Assembly (NCBI GenBank): GCA_947652115.1
Contig: OX393563.1
Location: 7,000,729 to 7,064,728, forward strand
Origin: Blastomussa wellsi
Taxonomy: Eukaryota; Cnidaria; Anthozoa; Scleractinia; Plerogyridae
DNA: 64,000 bases
Direction: 5' to 3'
The translations under genes and the position numbers were made by a program. The notes under the pieces are model-generated. The model was given only the letters and a program-made list of their open reading frames with translations, was not told where the DNA came from and did no database searches. Shown here piece after piece: positions 11,689 through 20,949 of the stretch (the stretch's first letter is position 1; every line of letters starts with the position of its first letter).

Positions 11689-13902
11689 CTAAGCATAGCA
11701 ATACGTACCCTCCTCCCCCTCCCCTCCGGCCCACTTAGATGGAGAGAAGCACTGTCTAAGGTTCCTCAAAACACGAAATAATGCAATGTATTTTATCAGG
11801 ACTTTTTCTCTACTTGAGGTTGCTTTTTTATTCTAAAATTGTTTCATGTATCACTTATTATAAATAAAGGAACTTAGAAAATGATACAAAAATTAAATTC
11901 ATACAAACAGGTACTCACTAAGACACCTATTACTGGTGCAACTAGAAAAACCACCAAGGGATAGATTCCAAAGATGAGACCAATCACTGTGCCTGAGGCA
12001 CCCATGTCTTGAGCCTGTAGCATAAAAATGTAGTGGAAGTATAATTATTGTGGCATAGTTAGAGGTTTGAAGCCTGAAGTATTTAGGACCATTTAGTACC
12101 TAATCTGCAATGATCATCCAGGTGAGCATCCTCAGAGATCCAGGGGTGAAAGTTTACAAGAAGTCGCAAGAGTGCCCCTGGGATGCTACACTTAAACGAC
12201 CAGTTCCACAACGCATTTGAACACTTGCCTCTGATTGGCCCCTGGGTATCCTAGGATGCCAGGTGAGAGGCCTACTCCTGAAATACCCACAGGAGGGGAG
12301 ACGGACCTTAGGCCAGACAAGGCTTAGATTACAAACAGTCTCTTTATATACCTAACGTGTGATGCAAAAGCATGAATGTGTATTCATACCTCCTCCACGA
12401 AAGAGATTTTTACTCCCACCACCCCTCTGGAAATTCCAATTAAGCTTTAAAGCTTTAATAGCCTTTGAGAACCCCCACCCCGAAGGAATTTCCAATCCCT
12501 TCTATGAGGGAGTATAGATATTTTCTGGAACTACACAATGTGAATAATGCAAATTGAACTGTGAGCAGTACCTTGCCTCATTCTCCCCTCATTTTTTCCT
12601 GACTCGCATACTTTTCTGTCATACAATTTTTCTGTCACACAATGGATTTGATTTCAGAAAAAATGGTGGATCGTGAAACACTTTTGTCATTTGTGGCTTT
12701 TAATTCATTAATTTTATTGAAATGGAATTTGTTAGTGAAAAGTTTTTGAGAACCTGATTGGAATCAAATCATCTTCAGTCACCATCTGTCTGTCATCCTC
12801 AATTGCTAAGGTCAAAACATTGGTCACATCACATGAGGGGGTGACGACTCAAATTACATGTAAGGTAACATTGTTTTGAGAGGGGGTGTGGGTGGGTGGG
12901 GGGGACCCAGGAGAAACAGGGATGAGTACGCCAGTCAGTAGTTCACAGTGGCACATAAACGTATGTACAAAAAAGTAAGTAACTGTCGTGTTATCCGTGG
13001 TTCAATTCTACCTGTAACCACCATCCTCCCCGGTCAACCCCATGGACAAGTCCAACCCTGCGGTTAGCCTACTAAGCAATCCGGTTAGCCTTCTGAGCAC
13101 TGCGGTTAGCCTATTGAAGCAATCCGGTTAGCCTACTAAGCACTACAGTTATACGGTTAGCTCTCACGAATGGTAAGGGTAACACAATAAATTCTTAGAA
13201 TTTGCGATGTTTGGCAGCCGGGCCTCGGTAGTGTAGTGGTTTGTGGGAATAGCTCTTGATCTGAGTGACCCGGGATCGATTCTACCTCTATGCTTTTATA
13301 ATTGACTTTGTTTTTCCTATTTATTAGACGCAACAAAATCAAAGTCTAAAAAAAAATATAAGTGTCCCAGAGCGATTCCTGCATTTAACGCCATGTCTTA
13401 ATTTGAATCTCTCGGGATAATTTGGTTGCAAACCGGCAGTAGAGCACGCGTGTAGTAGTTTTCTAAAGTAAAGTACACTTAATGCTAGGTGTTACTATAA
13501 ATGTGATGTAATTTTTTTTTAACTTAAAAAAAGTTTGAAATAAAGGTTGAAAAGTGAAAAAAGATTATATATATGTTTTACAAAAATCGTTCCACAATCT
13601 TCTCGTGTGAACCAGTCCATCCGTTTCTAAAAAGGATTAAGCGTCAGACTTACCTCGCCGGGAAAGAATGGAGATAGAATCGCGAAGGAGGAGGTAGCTG
13701 CGAAGTAAACAAGGCACAGAGAGACAAGTGTAAGTTTTCTCCTTGTTGTGTTCCAGATTCCCTCTCGTGCTTCGCCATCGGTACGATTTGCTGCAGCTGC
13801 AGACTCTTCAAAAACGTCGTCTGAATTACGGGAGGAAATGCTGCCTTGTTTGCTAAAGCTGACACTTGAAACACGAGAATAACTTGGTCTACCGGTCGCC
13901 AT
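2643..13902 (-). CDS. SLC18B1: SLC18B1-like MFS transporter, copy A (3' end beyond left edge)
   Basis: Twelve exons can be joined: 13902-13654, 12014-11919, 10078-10005, 9384-9237, 8498-8430, 8069-7979, 7524-7453, 7052-6982, 5611-5513, 3865-3768, 3360-3265 and 2717-2643 (1238 nt, 412 codons so far). All phases close and every junction is GT-AG. Family landmarks seen are SFAILSPFFPGE at the end of TM1, FGIYPLVVFLVAP, ETFTGLGFMLGPPLGG and GMPDDISTHGVLSGIFNAM. They match SLC18B1, a proton-coupled vesicular polyamine-type carrier with 12 membrane segments. The start at 13902 has a good context (A at -3, G at +4); an in-frame upstream ATG at 14028 would add 42 residues and lies in a repeat-rich leader. 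The last exons (TM11-12 and tail) were not found between 1 and 2640, so they are probably off the left edge. Eight exons match copy B in length exactly (96, 74, 148, 69, 71, 96 and 75 nt among them). Family assignment is firm; substrate is inferred. Confidence 0.9.
4020..4345. repeat. Low-complexity TTATAAGCCCC repeat block
   Basis: Repeated TTATAAGCYCCCC units and long C runs (4066-4077, 4139-4150), bounded by CCGCTTATAAG at 4052 and its inverse CTTATAAGCGGC near 4340. Confidence 0.6.
4494..4648. repeat. TIR element CCTTAATCACACGGCGGCCAT
   Basis: Inverted ends of about 27 bp (CCTTAATCACACGGCGGCCAT and its complement) enclose about 100 bp, in intron 9 of transporter A. Confidence 0.65.
5341..5424. 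mobile_element. Short TIR MITE, AACCTCGTTCCCAGGGTC family, copy 1
   Basis: An 84-bp element with inverted ends AACCTCRTTCCCAGGGTC. GCCCAAAGTT is duplicated on both sides (5331-5340, 5425-5434). It lies in intron 9 of transporter A. Confidence 0.8.
6060..6560 (+). repeat. Dispersed repeat family III, copy 1
   Basis: Shares with 58260-59340 the blocks GAATAGGCCGTAGGCCGAAT, ATATTCCGCAAGATTGAGCA, GTCAACGAAGAGCATTT and TTATCGTTACTYAACGTAT. Intron 8 of transporter A. Confidence 0.75.
6701..6809. mobile_element. Short TIR MITE, AACCTCGTTCCCAGGGTC family, copy 2
   Basis: The same inverted ends as the 5341 copy enclose about 70 bp of GC-rich internal sequence. No clean target duplication is seen. 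Confidence 0.7.
7140..7305. repeat. Dispersed repeat family IV, copy 1
   Basis: GTGCGCACCCC, TTACGTCATTCCTTAG and CTGGATCCACCCCTG blocks. The same family occurs inverted at 24105-24262, and a related tip lies at 39660-39700 (GTGGCGGATCCAGGGGGAGG). Confidence 0.65.
7571..7700. repeat. (GAT)n/(GGT)n microsatellite
   Basis: Imperfect ATGATG and GGTGGT runs in intron 7 of transporter A, with an interruption at 7620. Confidence 0.9.
8697..9203. mobile_element. Non-autonomous DNA transposon, 8-bp duplication (hAT-like)
   Basis: Inverted termini CCCAGGGRGGTACTCGAAGT enclose 507 bp rich in CCCAAAAAAATAC runs. CACATGAG is duplicated at 8689-8696 and 9204-9211. The right end is only about 25 bp from the donor of exon 4 of transporter A (9236). 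Confidence 0.8.
10133..10286. repeat. TIR element with GGGCCCTTTGCAGGA ends
   Basis: Inverted ends GGCCCTTTGCAGGA and TCCTGCAAAGGGCC are 120 bp apart, in intron 2 of transporter A, next to the Penelope remnant. Flanks resemble each other (CAATCATG, TTGTCATG) but are not identical. Confidence 0.65.
10376..11506 (-). mobile_element. Penelope-like retroelement remnant with inverted flanks
   Basis: A minus-strand frame from about 11406 to 10530 encodes a Penelope-like reverse transcriptase: KAADKGGALVVW, YFLPKIHKPNNPGRPIIS, LIFTMDITSLYTVIPNGEG and VVMGTKMGPSYANLFAGYIE. Just after PELYRRY the frame shifts and the expected YxDD is missing, while ATSSTREDLDQI appears in another frame, so a small deletion has removed the active-site motif. 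The fragment is bounded by inverted repeats of about 110 bp (10376-10485 against 11384-11506), part of which codes for the same NPHGIN..FSFN ending on both strands. It sits in intron 2 of transporter A. No GIY-YIG domain is seen. Confidence 0.85.
11528..11692 (+). mobile_element. Penelope-like terminal (pLTR-type) repeat, copy 1, with hammerhead-like motif
   Basis: This block beside the reverse transcriptase remnant recurs at 44035-44335 and 57773-58003. It contains CGAAGGGCTAACGCTCGAAAC at 11547 onward. Read as a hammerhead core: CCGACGA (U4 changed to C), stem II GGGC-TAAC-GCTC, GAAA, GTC, and flanking GATTC/GAATC arms that can pair as stem I. Stem III is minimal, as reported for hammerheads of Penelope-like elements. 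The core substitution suggests weak or no cleavage. Confidence 0.7.
13060..13165. repeat. GGTTAGCCT tandem repeat, 4-5 units of about 24 bp
   Basis: Units of GCRGTTAGCCTACTAAGCAATCC type recur at about 13060, 13082, 13104, 13126 and 13155. A looser GTTAGCCT block appears at 27515-27600 in RPAP2 intron 3. Confidence 0.75.
13210..13295 (+). mobile_element. tRNA-like SINE head
   Basis: A box TAGTGTAGTGG (13229-13239) and B box GGGATCGATTC (13272-13282) are spaced as in a tRNA gene, but the arms are poor. It lies in intron 1 of transporter A. Confidence 0.55.
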
Positions 13903-14049
13903 AATCACCCAGGCGTTCTTTCGGTGATTTCGGGTGAGGGTTGAGGGGTGAGGGGTGGGGTGAGGGTTGAAGTTAGGCCCTTTGGACGGGCGAACCGGAA
14001 ATACCAAATTTTTGTCTAAAGTGTCCAACGTCTTGCCGCCCTAATCCGC

Positions 14050-14260
14050 GCCTCAGAGGATTATGCTCCGCAGAGCGGAGCCCCATACCTATAGAAATAG
14101 GAGAACCAAGCACGCATACAAACTACAAACAGGAGAACCATGCCTTTCATCTCTCACGGTCAAAATGGCAAGCGGCATGCTCGCGGGCGCCTGCAAAATA
14201 CGTACGTACGTACGACCTCGCCCCAAATCAATATGAATTTCAATATGGCGGCTATAGTCG
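14050..14260 (-). repeat. Dispersed repeat family II, copy 2, in the upstream region of transporter A
   Basis: Inverse copy of 1295-1480, starting about 150 bp upstream of the transporter A start codon. It may overlap that gene's promoter. Confidence 0.75.
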
Positions 14261-15890
14261 GCTATAGTTCGCGATCAATAACAAATGGCTAAGTCGCGAG
14301 AAGCGGTCGCTTTCAGAACAGTACAGGTCTTAAAAAACTTCTTCTTTTGTTATTTTTACAGAAATTAGTATTTTTTATCTCGATTTTGTACACTTAATGA
14401 CGTGACGTACTTGTGGTCGACGAGGAGTGCCCGCGGGTGGGGAATAAACCGCAAAATACGAAAAAAGTGCCAAATGCCCGGGGGGATGGTACCGTAACAT
14501 ATACCACGCAAATTCGAGAAGAAACGTTCTGGCTCCATACTAAACACTATAATTTTCAGTGATACACTTTGCCGAATAACTCGAGTTCGGAACATCCCCG
14601 AAACTTTGGCACGTTGTTTATTTATTACTCTTCTACGATATTTCAATTTCTTGACTCAATTTATTGAATGGTAAGCGATTTTATTGCTTACGTGCGTGAA
14701 ACTTGCGTGATACTTGCGTGACGTGAAAACCCCCAATTGAACCACGCATTAAGGCGATATCGCGAGAGAACGTCTGACACTTCAGGCTAAACGAATGCCA
14801 AATACCAAAAGAAAGATTTATATTTCAATATTCTTGGCGTGTAATCCAAAAAACGAGTCCTTGAAAAATAGCAAAATTAGAATTTATATTTCTATATTTC
14901 TTGGCGAGCAACGTTAAATGAAACCTTGACGACAAAAAATATTGCACTGGCGTTTTTGCCCGGAACATCCGAAATTTACACCCCTAAGCGAGACGAATCG
15001 AAGAGCATCCCCGTCTTTTTCACATGGGAGCCCCCCCCCTCCCCCATGGTCCCCTTGGAGCCTGATTTCCTTACCAACTGGAAGGTGTCTGAGCAATTAT
15101 CAGAGACTACATACTAACATTACTACATTACGCGTCACAACAGCTGAGCAAATTCGGCTGTTTAGTCGAAGAAATGATACCAAGAACGGGAAAAAAATGT
15201 TGATCACAGATCGTTAATCATTATTGCGTCTGTGTTTGTTATGGTCATGTACCAGTCAAATCGAAGCTTCAATCCACATGGGCAACCGCTTACTGTGTAA
15301 TTGCAGATTCTCTACAAATCCTCACCTATGCTCCACCCCACGGGGCAGCTAAATTTGCTAAATGCTTCCACTATCCCCTTCTTTCATCCAAGATGTAGCT
15401 CTCGGCTCGGTTCACGCGCATTTTACCTTTCTTTTCACCCCTTACATGCACTGCCCACCAAGGAATAGCCTGTGTAACAGCTGGCGGTTAGTTGGGGTTG
15501 GCGTCGAACAGCTGGGAAGCGAAAACTGCGAGGGGCTTGGTCGAGAGAACCTCACCAAGCCCTCGCGGTCAAAAAATATCTCCTTCATTCATGCTCACGA
15601 GTACACCGGAGTACTGCTCATCAGCTAAAGATACAGAATCAGAAGAATCATATGGATTCTTGTGCGTTGATGTATAAGGGGACCTTAGTTCTCCACACAA
15701 ACAGGCAACGAAGGTCAATTAGCGGCACAAAAAAAGGAGTCGGCAAAACGGCAAGAAGAAATTGGCAGATTGAGATGGGAGGGGGGGGGGGCCTTTCTTT
15801 AAAAAAAAACTGCATGCAGAAGTCTTCGTGTCTGCTCTAAATCTTTAAACATTACAAAGGCTGTAACGAAGAAATAGTTCATAAAATAAT
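14261..15890. other. Intergenic, transporter A to first SOUL gene
   Basis: Only short, unrecognised frames. An in-frame minus stretch at 14646-14365 (LRFIPHPRALLVDHKY) looks repeat-derived. G and A homopolymers lie near 15780-15810. I see no gene. Confidence 0.6.
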
Positions 15891-15892
15891 CT

Positions 15893-15898
15893 TTTATT
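15893..15898 (-). terminator. Poly(A) signal AATAAA of the first SOUL gene
   Basis: TTTATT on the plus strand reads AATAAA on the minus strand about 95 bp beyond the TAG stop at 15991, the usual place for a polyadenylation hexamer. Confidence 0.6.
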
Positions 15899-15990
15899 TC
15901 TTTTACAGACTATTTAGTTGAAATACAAAATCGTACAAATTAAAGGACAGTCGGTAGTCCATGCTCTTCCCGAAGTTTGAACTGTTTTAA

Positions 15991-16988
15991 CTAGACAACG
16001 ATCGGTTTGACAAAAGAATCTTTCCTGATATACCAGATCTCATTATGGCGATTAAACAGCCTGAAAGGGCTGTCATAGCCAGCAAAGAAAAACACATCTT
16101 TTCTGAAGGTGTCACCAAGCCCATCCTTGACAAGTGCTTCGTCCAACTCTTCGGAATATGTCTGAATTTTACCAATGTCGCTGAAACCGTCATACACAAT
16201 AACGTAGGCGTAGAACTCTGGTACGGCAGTGATGTGTACATCTTTGTTGGTGGGGGCAACAGGGCTGGCTTGGTCTTCGAATGGAATGAAGAAGTTAACA
16301 GTGAAGTTGTCTTTGCAGAAGGGACCCTGTCCTGGCTGAATTTCCACGGCAACCGGGGCGGTCATGGGAATTTTCACCTTCTTCACATTCTCGCCCTCTA
16401 TGTAGTCAAACAAGCGCATGAAACCCATTCTGACTGCTTTGTCATACTCATATCCTGGCGATCAATAAGACATCAATGGAATTGGAAAAAAAGAAAAGAA
16501 AAGAAAACGCCAAAACAAAACACATGGAACTTTCTGTCTTCTCTTATAGATGCTTGAAAGAACATGGAATATTAGGAATGTCAGCCTGGGGTTGTTGAAG
16601 AACTGGCTTGACTCATTCGCCTCATTCCCAGGCCTCATAGCAGCGCAGTTTTTACTGTCGTCATTTCTCGTCCTTTGATGTCACGTTTCTTGTACACGCA
16701 AACACTGTGTTGCGTGAGTGACAACACGCAGTTCCGGCGGGAGAAATTGCCAGCACGTCACCAAAAAAAACTAAATAAAAGAACAGATTTCCTACCTGCT
16801 ACCACTGTAGACACCCACTTGTAGGCCTCAGGATAGTAACGGACTTCATATTTGTCCGTGGTATTGATGGTTTTGAAGTGCGGGCATTCAAGTCCGTGAC
16901 AAAAGATGGGTTCTTCCTTGATCGGGTTTGCTACAGCAAAAGAAAGAGTCGCCACAAGAGCCAATACTACGATTAAGGACGTCTGCAT
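15991..16988 (-). CDS. HEBP2-like: Secreted SOUL/heme-binding protein (HEBP2-like), 218 aa
   Basis: Two coding exons, 16988-16796 and 16454-15991 (657 nt), are joined in phase 1 by a GTAGGA donor and a CAG acceptor. The product starts with a clear signal peptide (MQTSLIVVLALVATLSFAVA), so it is probably secreted or lumenal. Then come a Cys pair (FCHGLEC) and the SOUL fold, with the family-typical YEVRYYPEAYKWVST, VKIPMTAPVAVEI, FFIPFE and a C-terminal NRHNEIW block. SOUL proteins bind haem or porphyrins; this lineage's ligand is unknown. The ATG is immediately preceded by a splice acceptor (TTTGTTTCAG), so the 5'UTR is probably in a separate upstream exon. A poly(A) signal lies about 95 bp after the stop. 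The second exon is related to, but clearly diverged from, the duplicated SOUL locus at 21-25 kb. Confidence 0.93.
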
Positions 16989-17133
16989 CTGAAACAAAAC
17001 TACTGCAATCAAAGGAGGCTAGATAAAAAGATATCTAAAAATCCAACCTAGCTTGAACAGTTGCATAGTTGTTTGAACCTTGTTAAATGGTTATACTGCA
17101 AAAAATTGTATTCTTTTAGAACTCTCTCACTCC

Positions 17134-17237
17134 TAGCCTGCGAACACAGACGGATTTCCGGCTTATGTTTCACGCCGCCGGTAAATTTACCGGCGGCGTG
17201 AAACAAAAGCCGGAAATCCGTCTGTGTTCGCAGGCTA
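17134..17237. mobile_element. Foldback MITE, 9-bp target duplication (MULE-like)
   Basis: A 104-bp, almost perfect palindrome with termini TAGCCTGCGAACACAG and its complement, centred on AAATTT at 17183-17188. TCTCACTCC flanks it at 17125-17133 and 17238-17246. A 9-bp duplication points to the Mutator-like superfamily. Confidence 0.85.
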
Positions 17238-18124
17238 TCTCACTCCCGGCTGTTCATAAATCCATAGCTCTACTCTCTCCTATGAGGGCCTGTTTACATG
17301 GGGGTGGGGTCCCAGGTAGGTCCAATACTAGTGCTTGAAGCCTCATTAACTTGATTGGCAACCGTAGACAAGTTTGGATTAGAATTCTCAGTGACCTTGG
17401 ATGAATCAGACACAAAACTCGGAAGAACGAAAACTAAAATTAAAGCAAGAATTCCCAAGCTTATCAGCTGAGCTTCAACAACGCAACATAAATTTAGAAA
17501 CCTCTTGCCAATTCAGAAACCTTGAATGACCTTGGACTTGAAACCCGAACTATTAAGAAACCTTAAATAACAGAAAACGTAGGAACAAATGAAAACAACT
17601 AAATACACACACGTGAAATCGCGCCAAATGCAAATAATTTAATACAACATGACTGCAAGAGGCTAAGTAATAACAAGAATCCAAAAACATTGAACTGTGA
17701 AAACAAGAGCTAGTGGCAGTAGAAGAGCATTAATCGAGAAAGTTTACCCCGTCACCCGGGGGTCGGTAGATTGCATGAAAAAGCGACCTATTTTTCGACC
17801 CCACCATAAGGCGGGCTACCTCACCTACCCGGGGTTCCACCGGGAATTTCGCACACACTTTTTTTTCATGCATGGGTAATTTTTTCCATCAGGTCCATCC
17901 GGAGCAATTACGTAACTGACACGCATCTAAAAATCTAACCCACGCCACTTCAAAATAAAAATGTTCTCTCTTACAACTCACTGTTTCCAATTTGTTCATA
18001 CGCAATTTGGCTGATAGTATGAGTTTTCGTCATTATTTGAAATGTTTGAACCCCAGAAACAATCACTGAACAATGCATACTGAATGATGTATCATACATG
18101 TAAAATGTATATACGTAATAAATA

Positions 18125-18335
18125 AAGTGTAAAATTTGATCTTCGTAAAACAGTGCTCAATGCATAGAAGCAGAGCGAAGTATATGTTGTGGGAGAAAAA
18201 TCAAATAAACTACTAGGTCATCCCTACAAGCCTGTTTCGTGGTTGCCCACTCATCCCCTGATGAGTGGGCAACCACGAAACAGGCTTGTAGGGATGACCT
18301 AGTAGTTTATTTGATTTTTCTCCCACAACATATAC
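18125..18335. mobile_element. Palindromic element bearing a hammerhead ribozyme
   Basis: From 18180 to 18335 the sequence is a near-perfect palindrome with arms of about 75 bp centred near 18257. A 15-bp direct repeat (TATACGTAATAAATA) lies at 18110-18124 and 18331-18345, overlapping the right tip. Repeat length and hairpin form match the Penelope-like insertions at 44 and 57.8 kb. It lies in the presumed first intron of the first SOUL gene. Confidence 0.8.
18251..18297 (+). ncRNA. Type I hammerhead ribozyme (predicted)
   Basis: All conserved parts are present in order: stem I TCATCCC (18251-18257), CTGATGA (18258-18264), stem II GTGG-GCAA-CCAC (18265-18276), GAAA (18277-18280), stem III of 3 bp including the A15.1-U16.1 pair with loop GGCT (18280-18289), the triplet GTA with cleavage expected after 18290, and stem I 3' strand GGGATGA (18291-18297), fully complementary to the 5' strand. 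On the minus strand the palindrome reads GGGATGA instead of CTGATGA, so only the plus strand carries the core. Cleavage itself is predicted, not shown. Confidence 0.88.
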
Positions 18336-18427
18336 GTAATAAATATATTTGTATTTTGTCATTCCAGTTTGGGACCAGTTTCACAACGCATGGATTTAAC
18401 AAAATTTAAAAGTTCCTTCAATCTTAC

Positions 18428-18510
18428 CTTGTGGAGTAGTTTTCAACTGGAGTGGTAATCGCTGCGTTGACCTTCCTCTCAATGAAACACTGCGCTGTCA
18501 GTCCAAGGGT
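18428..18510 (-). other. Candidate noncoding 5'UTR exon of the first SOUL gene
   Basis: On the minus strand a good donor (ACAAG then GTAAGAT) ends at 18428, and no ATG is seen in the roughly 80 nt before it. The first SOUL gene has an acceptor directly before its ATG at 16988, so it needs such an upstream exon, and the SOUL locus at 25.2 kb is built the same way. The upstream boundary is a guess and no TATA box is visible. Confidence 0.4.
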
Positions 18511-20949
18511 GATAGTAGTTTGTTTCGCAATGTTCAAATCTTTTTCATGTGGCAAAAAACGTGACTGAGTTCTCCGTGACTATCTCGCACGTGTTAACCC
18601 CATCAAAAAACAAATGGTCTCAAATGCGCCCAACCACACTAAATTAAATTTAACAATTTTTTTTCCGTAAATAGTTGTTTTCTTAAAGAACCTTTTAAAA
18701 CAAATGGCTCATTTCGTATTTCAGCTGTTTGCCCCTTTGAATACAAATTTTTCGAGAAAGGTTGTCGGAATAAAGCACCAAAGTACCCGCGACAAGCCAG
18801 AAAGGTACCTAAATGGGAAAGACAATTTCCTTCAAACTGACTTGCCTCTTGTCACTGTTAAATCTGGGTTATTGACCTAAAGCAATCTGAAACGATTCAG
18901 CAAGCTCTATTGAGTTTTTAAAAAGATCCCACAGTTTATGCCTTAATCAATAGTAGATGAAATATGTATAGTAGCGTTATTGCGGAGCAGCTACTTGGCA
19001 GATTTTTAATATAAAAAATGAAAAATGCTAGTACATCAATACAGTTTCTTTTAGACTAAGTATACATAAATGTTTTGGAAATAAAGCAGCAAACGGCAGA
19101 AACCCCAACTACCTTTGTCCTAACTTTGTGCACGTTATTGTCTTCCGATCCCTAAGCTGTAGTTGTTGTGTCGGATTTACTCGCGATACGCAGGTTGGGA
19201 TTAGAATGGCCCACTGATAGGCTTTGCGCCATAATAGCTCTTCCTGTAACCCGCAATATCATCCTCAGCATTTTGCACATTATGCTGTTGCTTCTCATTA
19301 AAATGCTTCACCTTAAAGCTCCATTTTACTCACTATAAGGCCATCCCTTTTTTATCCGACACAAATTTTCGCGTTTTCAACGACCAAAAAGTTATGAGGA
19401 AGGTAATTTGACTCAGTCAAACATTTTTTCACTTTTAATCTAAACTATAGATGGAAATTGTTTTTAATTCCCATACAGATTTTCAGTTTTAACTTTAAAC
19501 GACATAGATAAGGTGCCAGTTTCCCAAAAGACAGGCTTTCCACCCGCGTGGAAGGAAAAAACATAAACTCTTTACTCGTTGCTGCCCCTGCCATTCGATT
19601 GTTTTTGCAATTGCTTTTATGGTTCTTTTTTTTTCTTTTCCGACCGACCGATCGATCCAAAATCAGGAAAAGCATTCAACGATAAACGAGAGAAAAGGGA
19701 TGGCCTAATGCTCAGTCTGTTATAAAGTAATTCTCATTATACAGATTTCTAACAGATTTTTAACAGGGCGTTAGCACTGACAAAAAGTTCAAAAGGTATA
19801 TAGCAGCTTTCAATTGAGTGTCGAAAGTAATTAGCAAATTGCTTTGGCTTTACCTTACTACGGTCCGTGATTGCTTTAAAAATCTCGCGCCACTATTTCA
19901 ACCGATCAGGAGTAAAACCAAAACCAATCGTGACTCGCACGAGAACGTTTTCCCGCGCTTTGTGTCGGCTACGTGTAATTACTTTGAGTTTTGATCGCTG
20001 GATTGTCTCCGTCCTTTGTGATTGGCCAAAAGTGATTACTTTGAGCCGACCCAAAGCGCGGGAAAACGTCCGCGCGCGACTTCTCCTCAGTTTCCACTCG
20101 GCTGTGTTTGGTTGGAATTTAACGTTTTTTGGATTTTAAGTTCAATTCAGGCTCAATTTTCTCTTTAAAATAAGTTTTGATGTTCTTTAACTCTGAAAAA
20201 AAAATGATTTGCAGGAAAATGCCACTAAAATACTCGAATAATACTTTTGTTTAAAATGCTCTTGCCTCACTAATTAATAAATGCTCGAAAAATGCTAGCA
20301 CAATGTACAAAAGCCCAATCATTCCTTCCGTTTGAACTGGCTTCCAGTTCTATCGAGATTCTTCTCTTGCGTCACATATCGATTGATGCATACATGAAAA
20401 TAGAGCGCTGTGAAAAGTCTACTACCGATACTACCATATGCAAAAGATGCAAATAAAATCTGGTCACTGTGATGAATTTCATTTCGTTCATGTATCACTG
20501 AGCCACACAAACAGCATTTTTTTTAAAAATTCCCGGTTTCAAATTTATTTTTTTCATGCATTCCTTCGAGACTACTTAATGTAGTGTTAGCCTTCAACCG
20601 TATTGCCTTGTTCCCATCGGTATCCCCAATGTTCCCCGCCCACCGATGTCCCCAATACCCTACCGGAGAGCCCTGTGTCCCGGAGGTCGAAATTTTAACA
20701 GTCAGTAAGAACTTCAGTAAATATTTTAATTGAAAGAAAGCAACTACAAATATATATAAGTGAAATCGTATCGCACTGAATCATGCAAATAACACGAATG
20801 GAACCTGCAGCCTGCTCATTATACTATTTATGGTGTCCATAGTGACACAGCAGTCAGTCTATACATGGTTATACTGTTTACACGAGTCTGATGACCATTA
20901 CATGCAAACAAAAGTGGTTTCAATGAAGTTTCGCGCGTACGTTTCTGAT
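18511..20949. other. Intergenic between the two SOUL loci
   Basis: AT-rich; holds family I copy 3 (19855-20110). No exon or RNA gene recognised. Confidence 0.6.
19855..20110 (-). repeat. Dispersed repeat family I, copy 3 (inverted, composite)
   Basis: The inverse of family I, with two GCGGGAAAACGT-type blocks facing each other, between the two SOUL loci. Confidence 0.65.

Noticed and set aside
13903..14028. 42-residue N-terminal extension of transporter A
   Set aside because: The region is low-complexity Pro/His-rich and absent from copy B; the ATG at 13902 has the better context. Not excluded, only less likely.
16045..16557. 170-codon plus-strand frame
   Set aside because: It is the antisense shadow of SOUL exon 2, as are 21016-21423 and 22576-23088.
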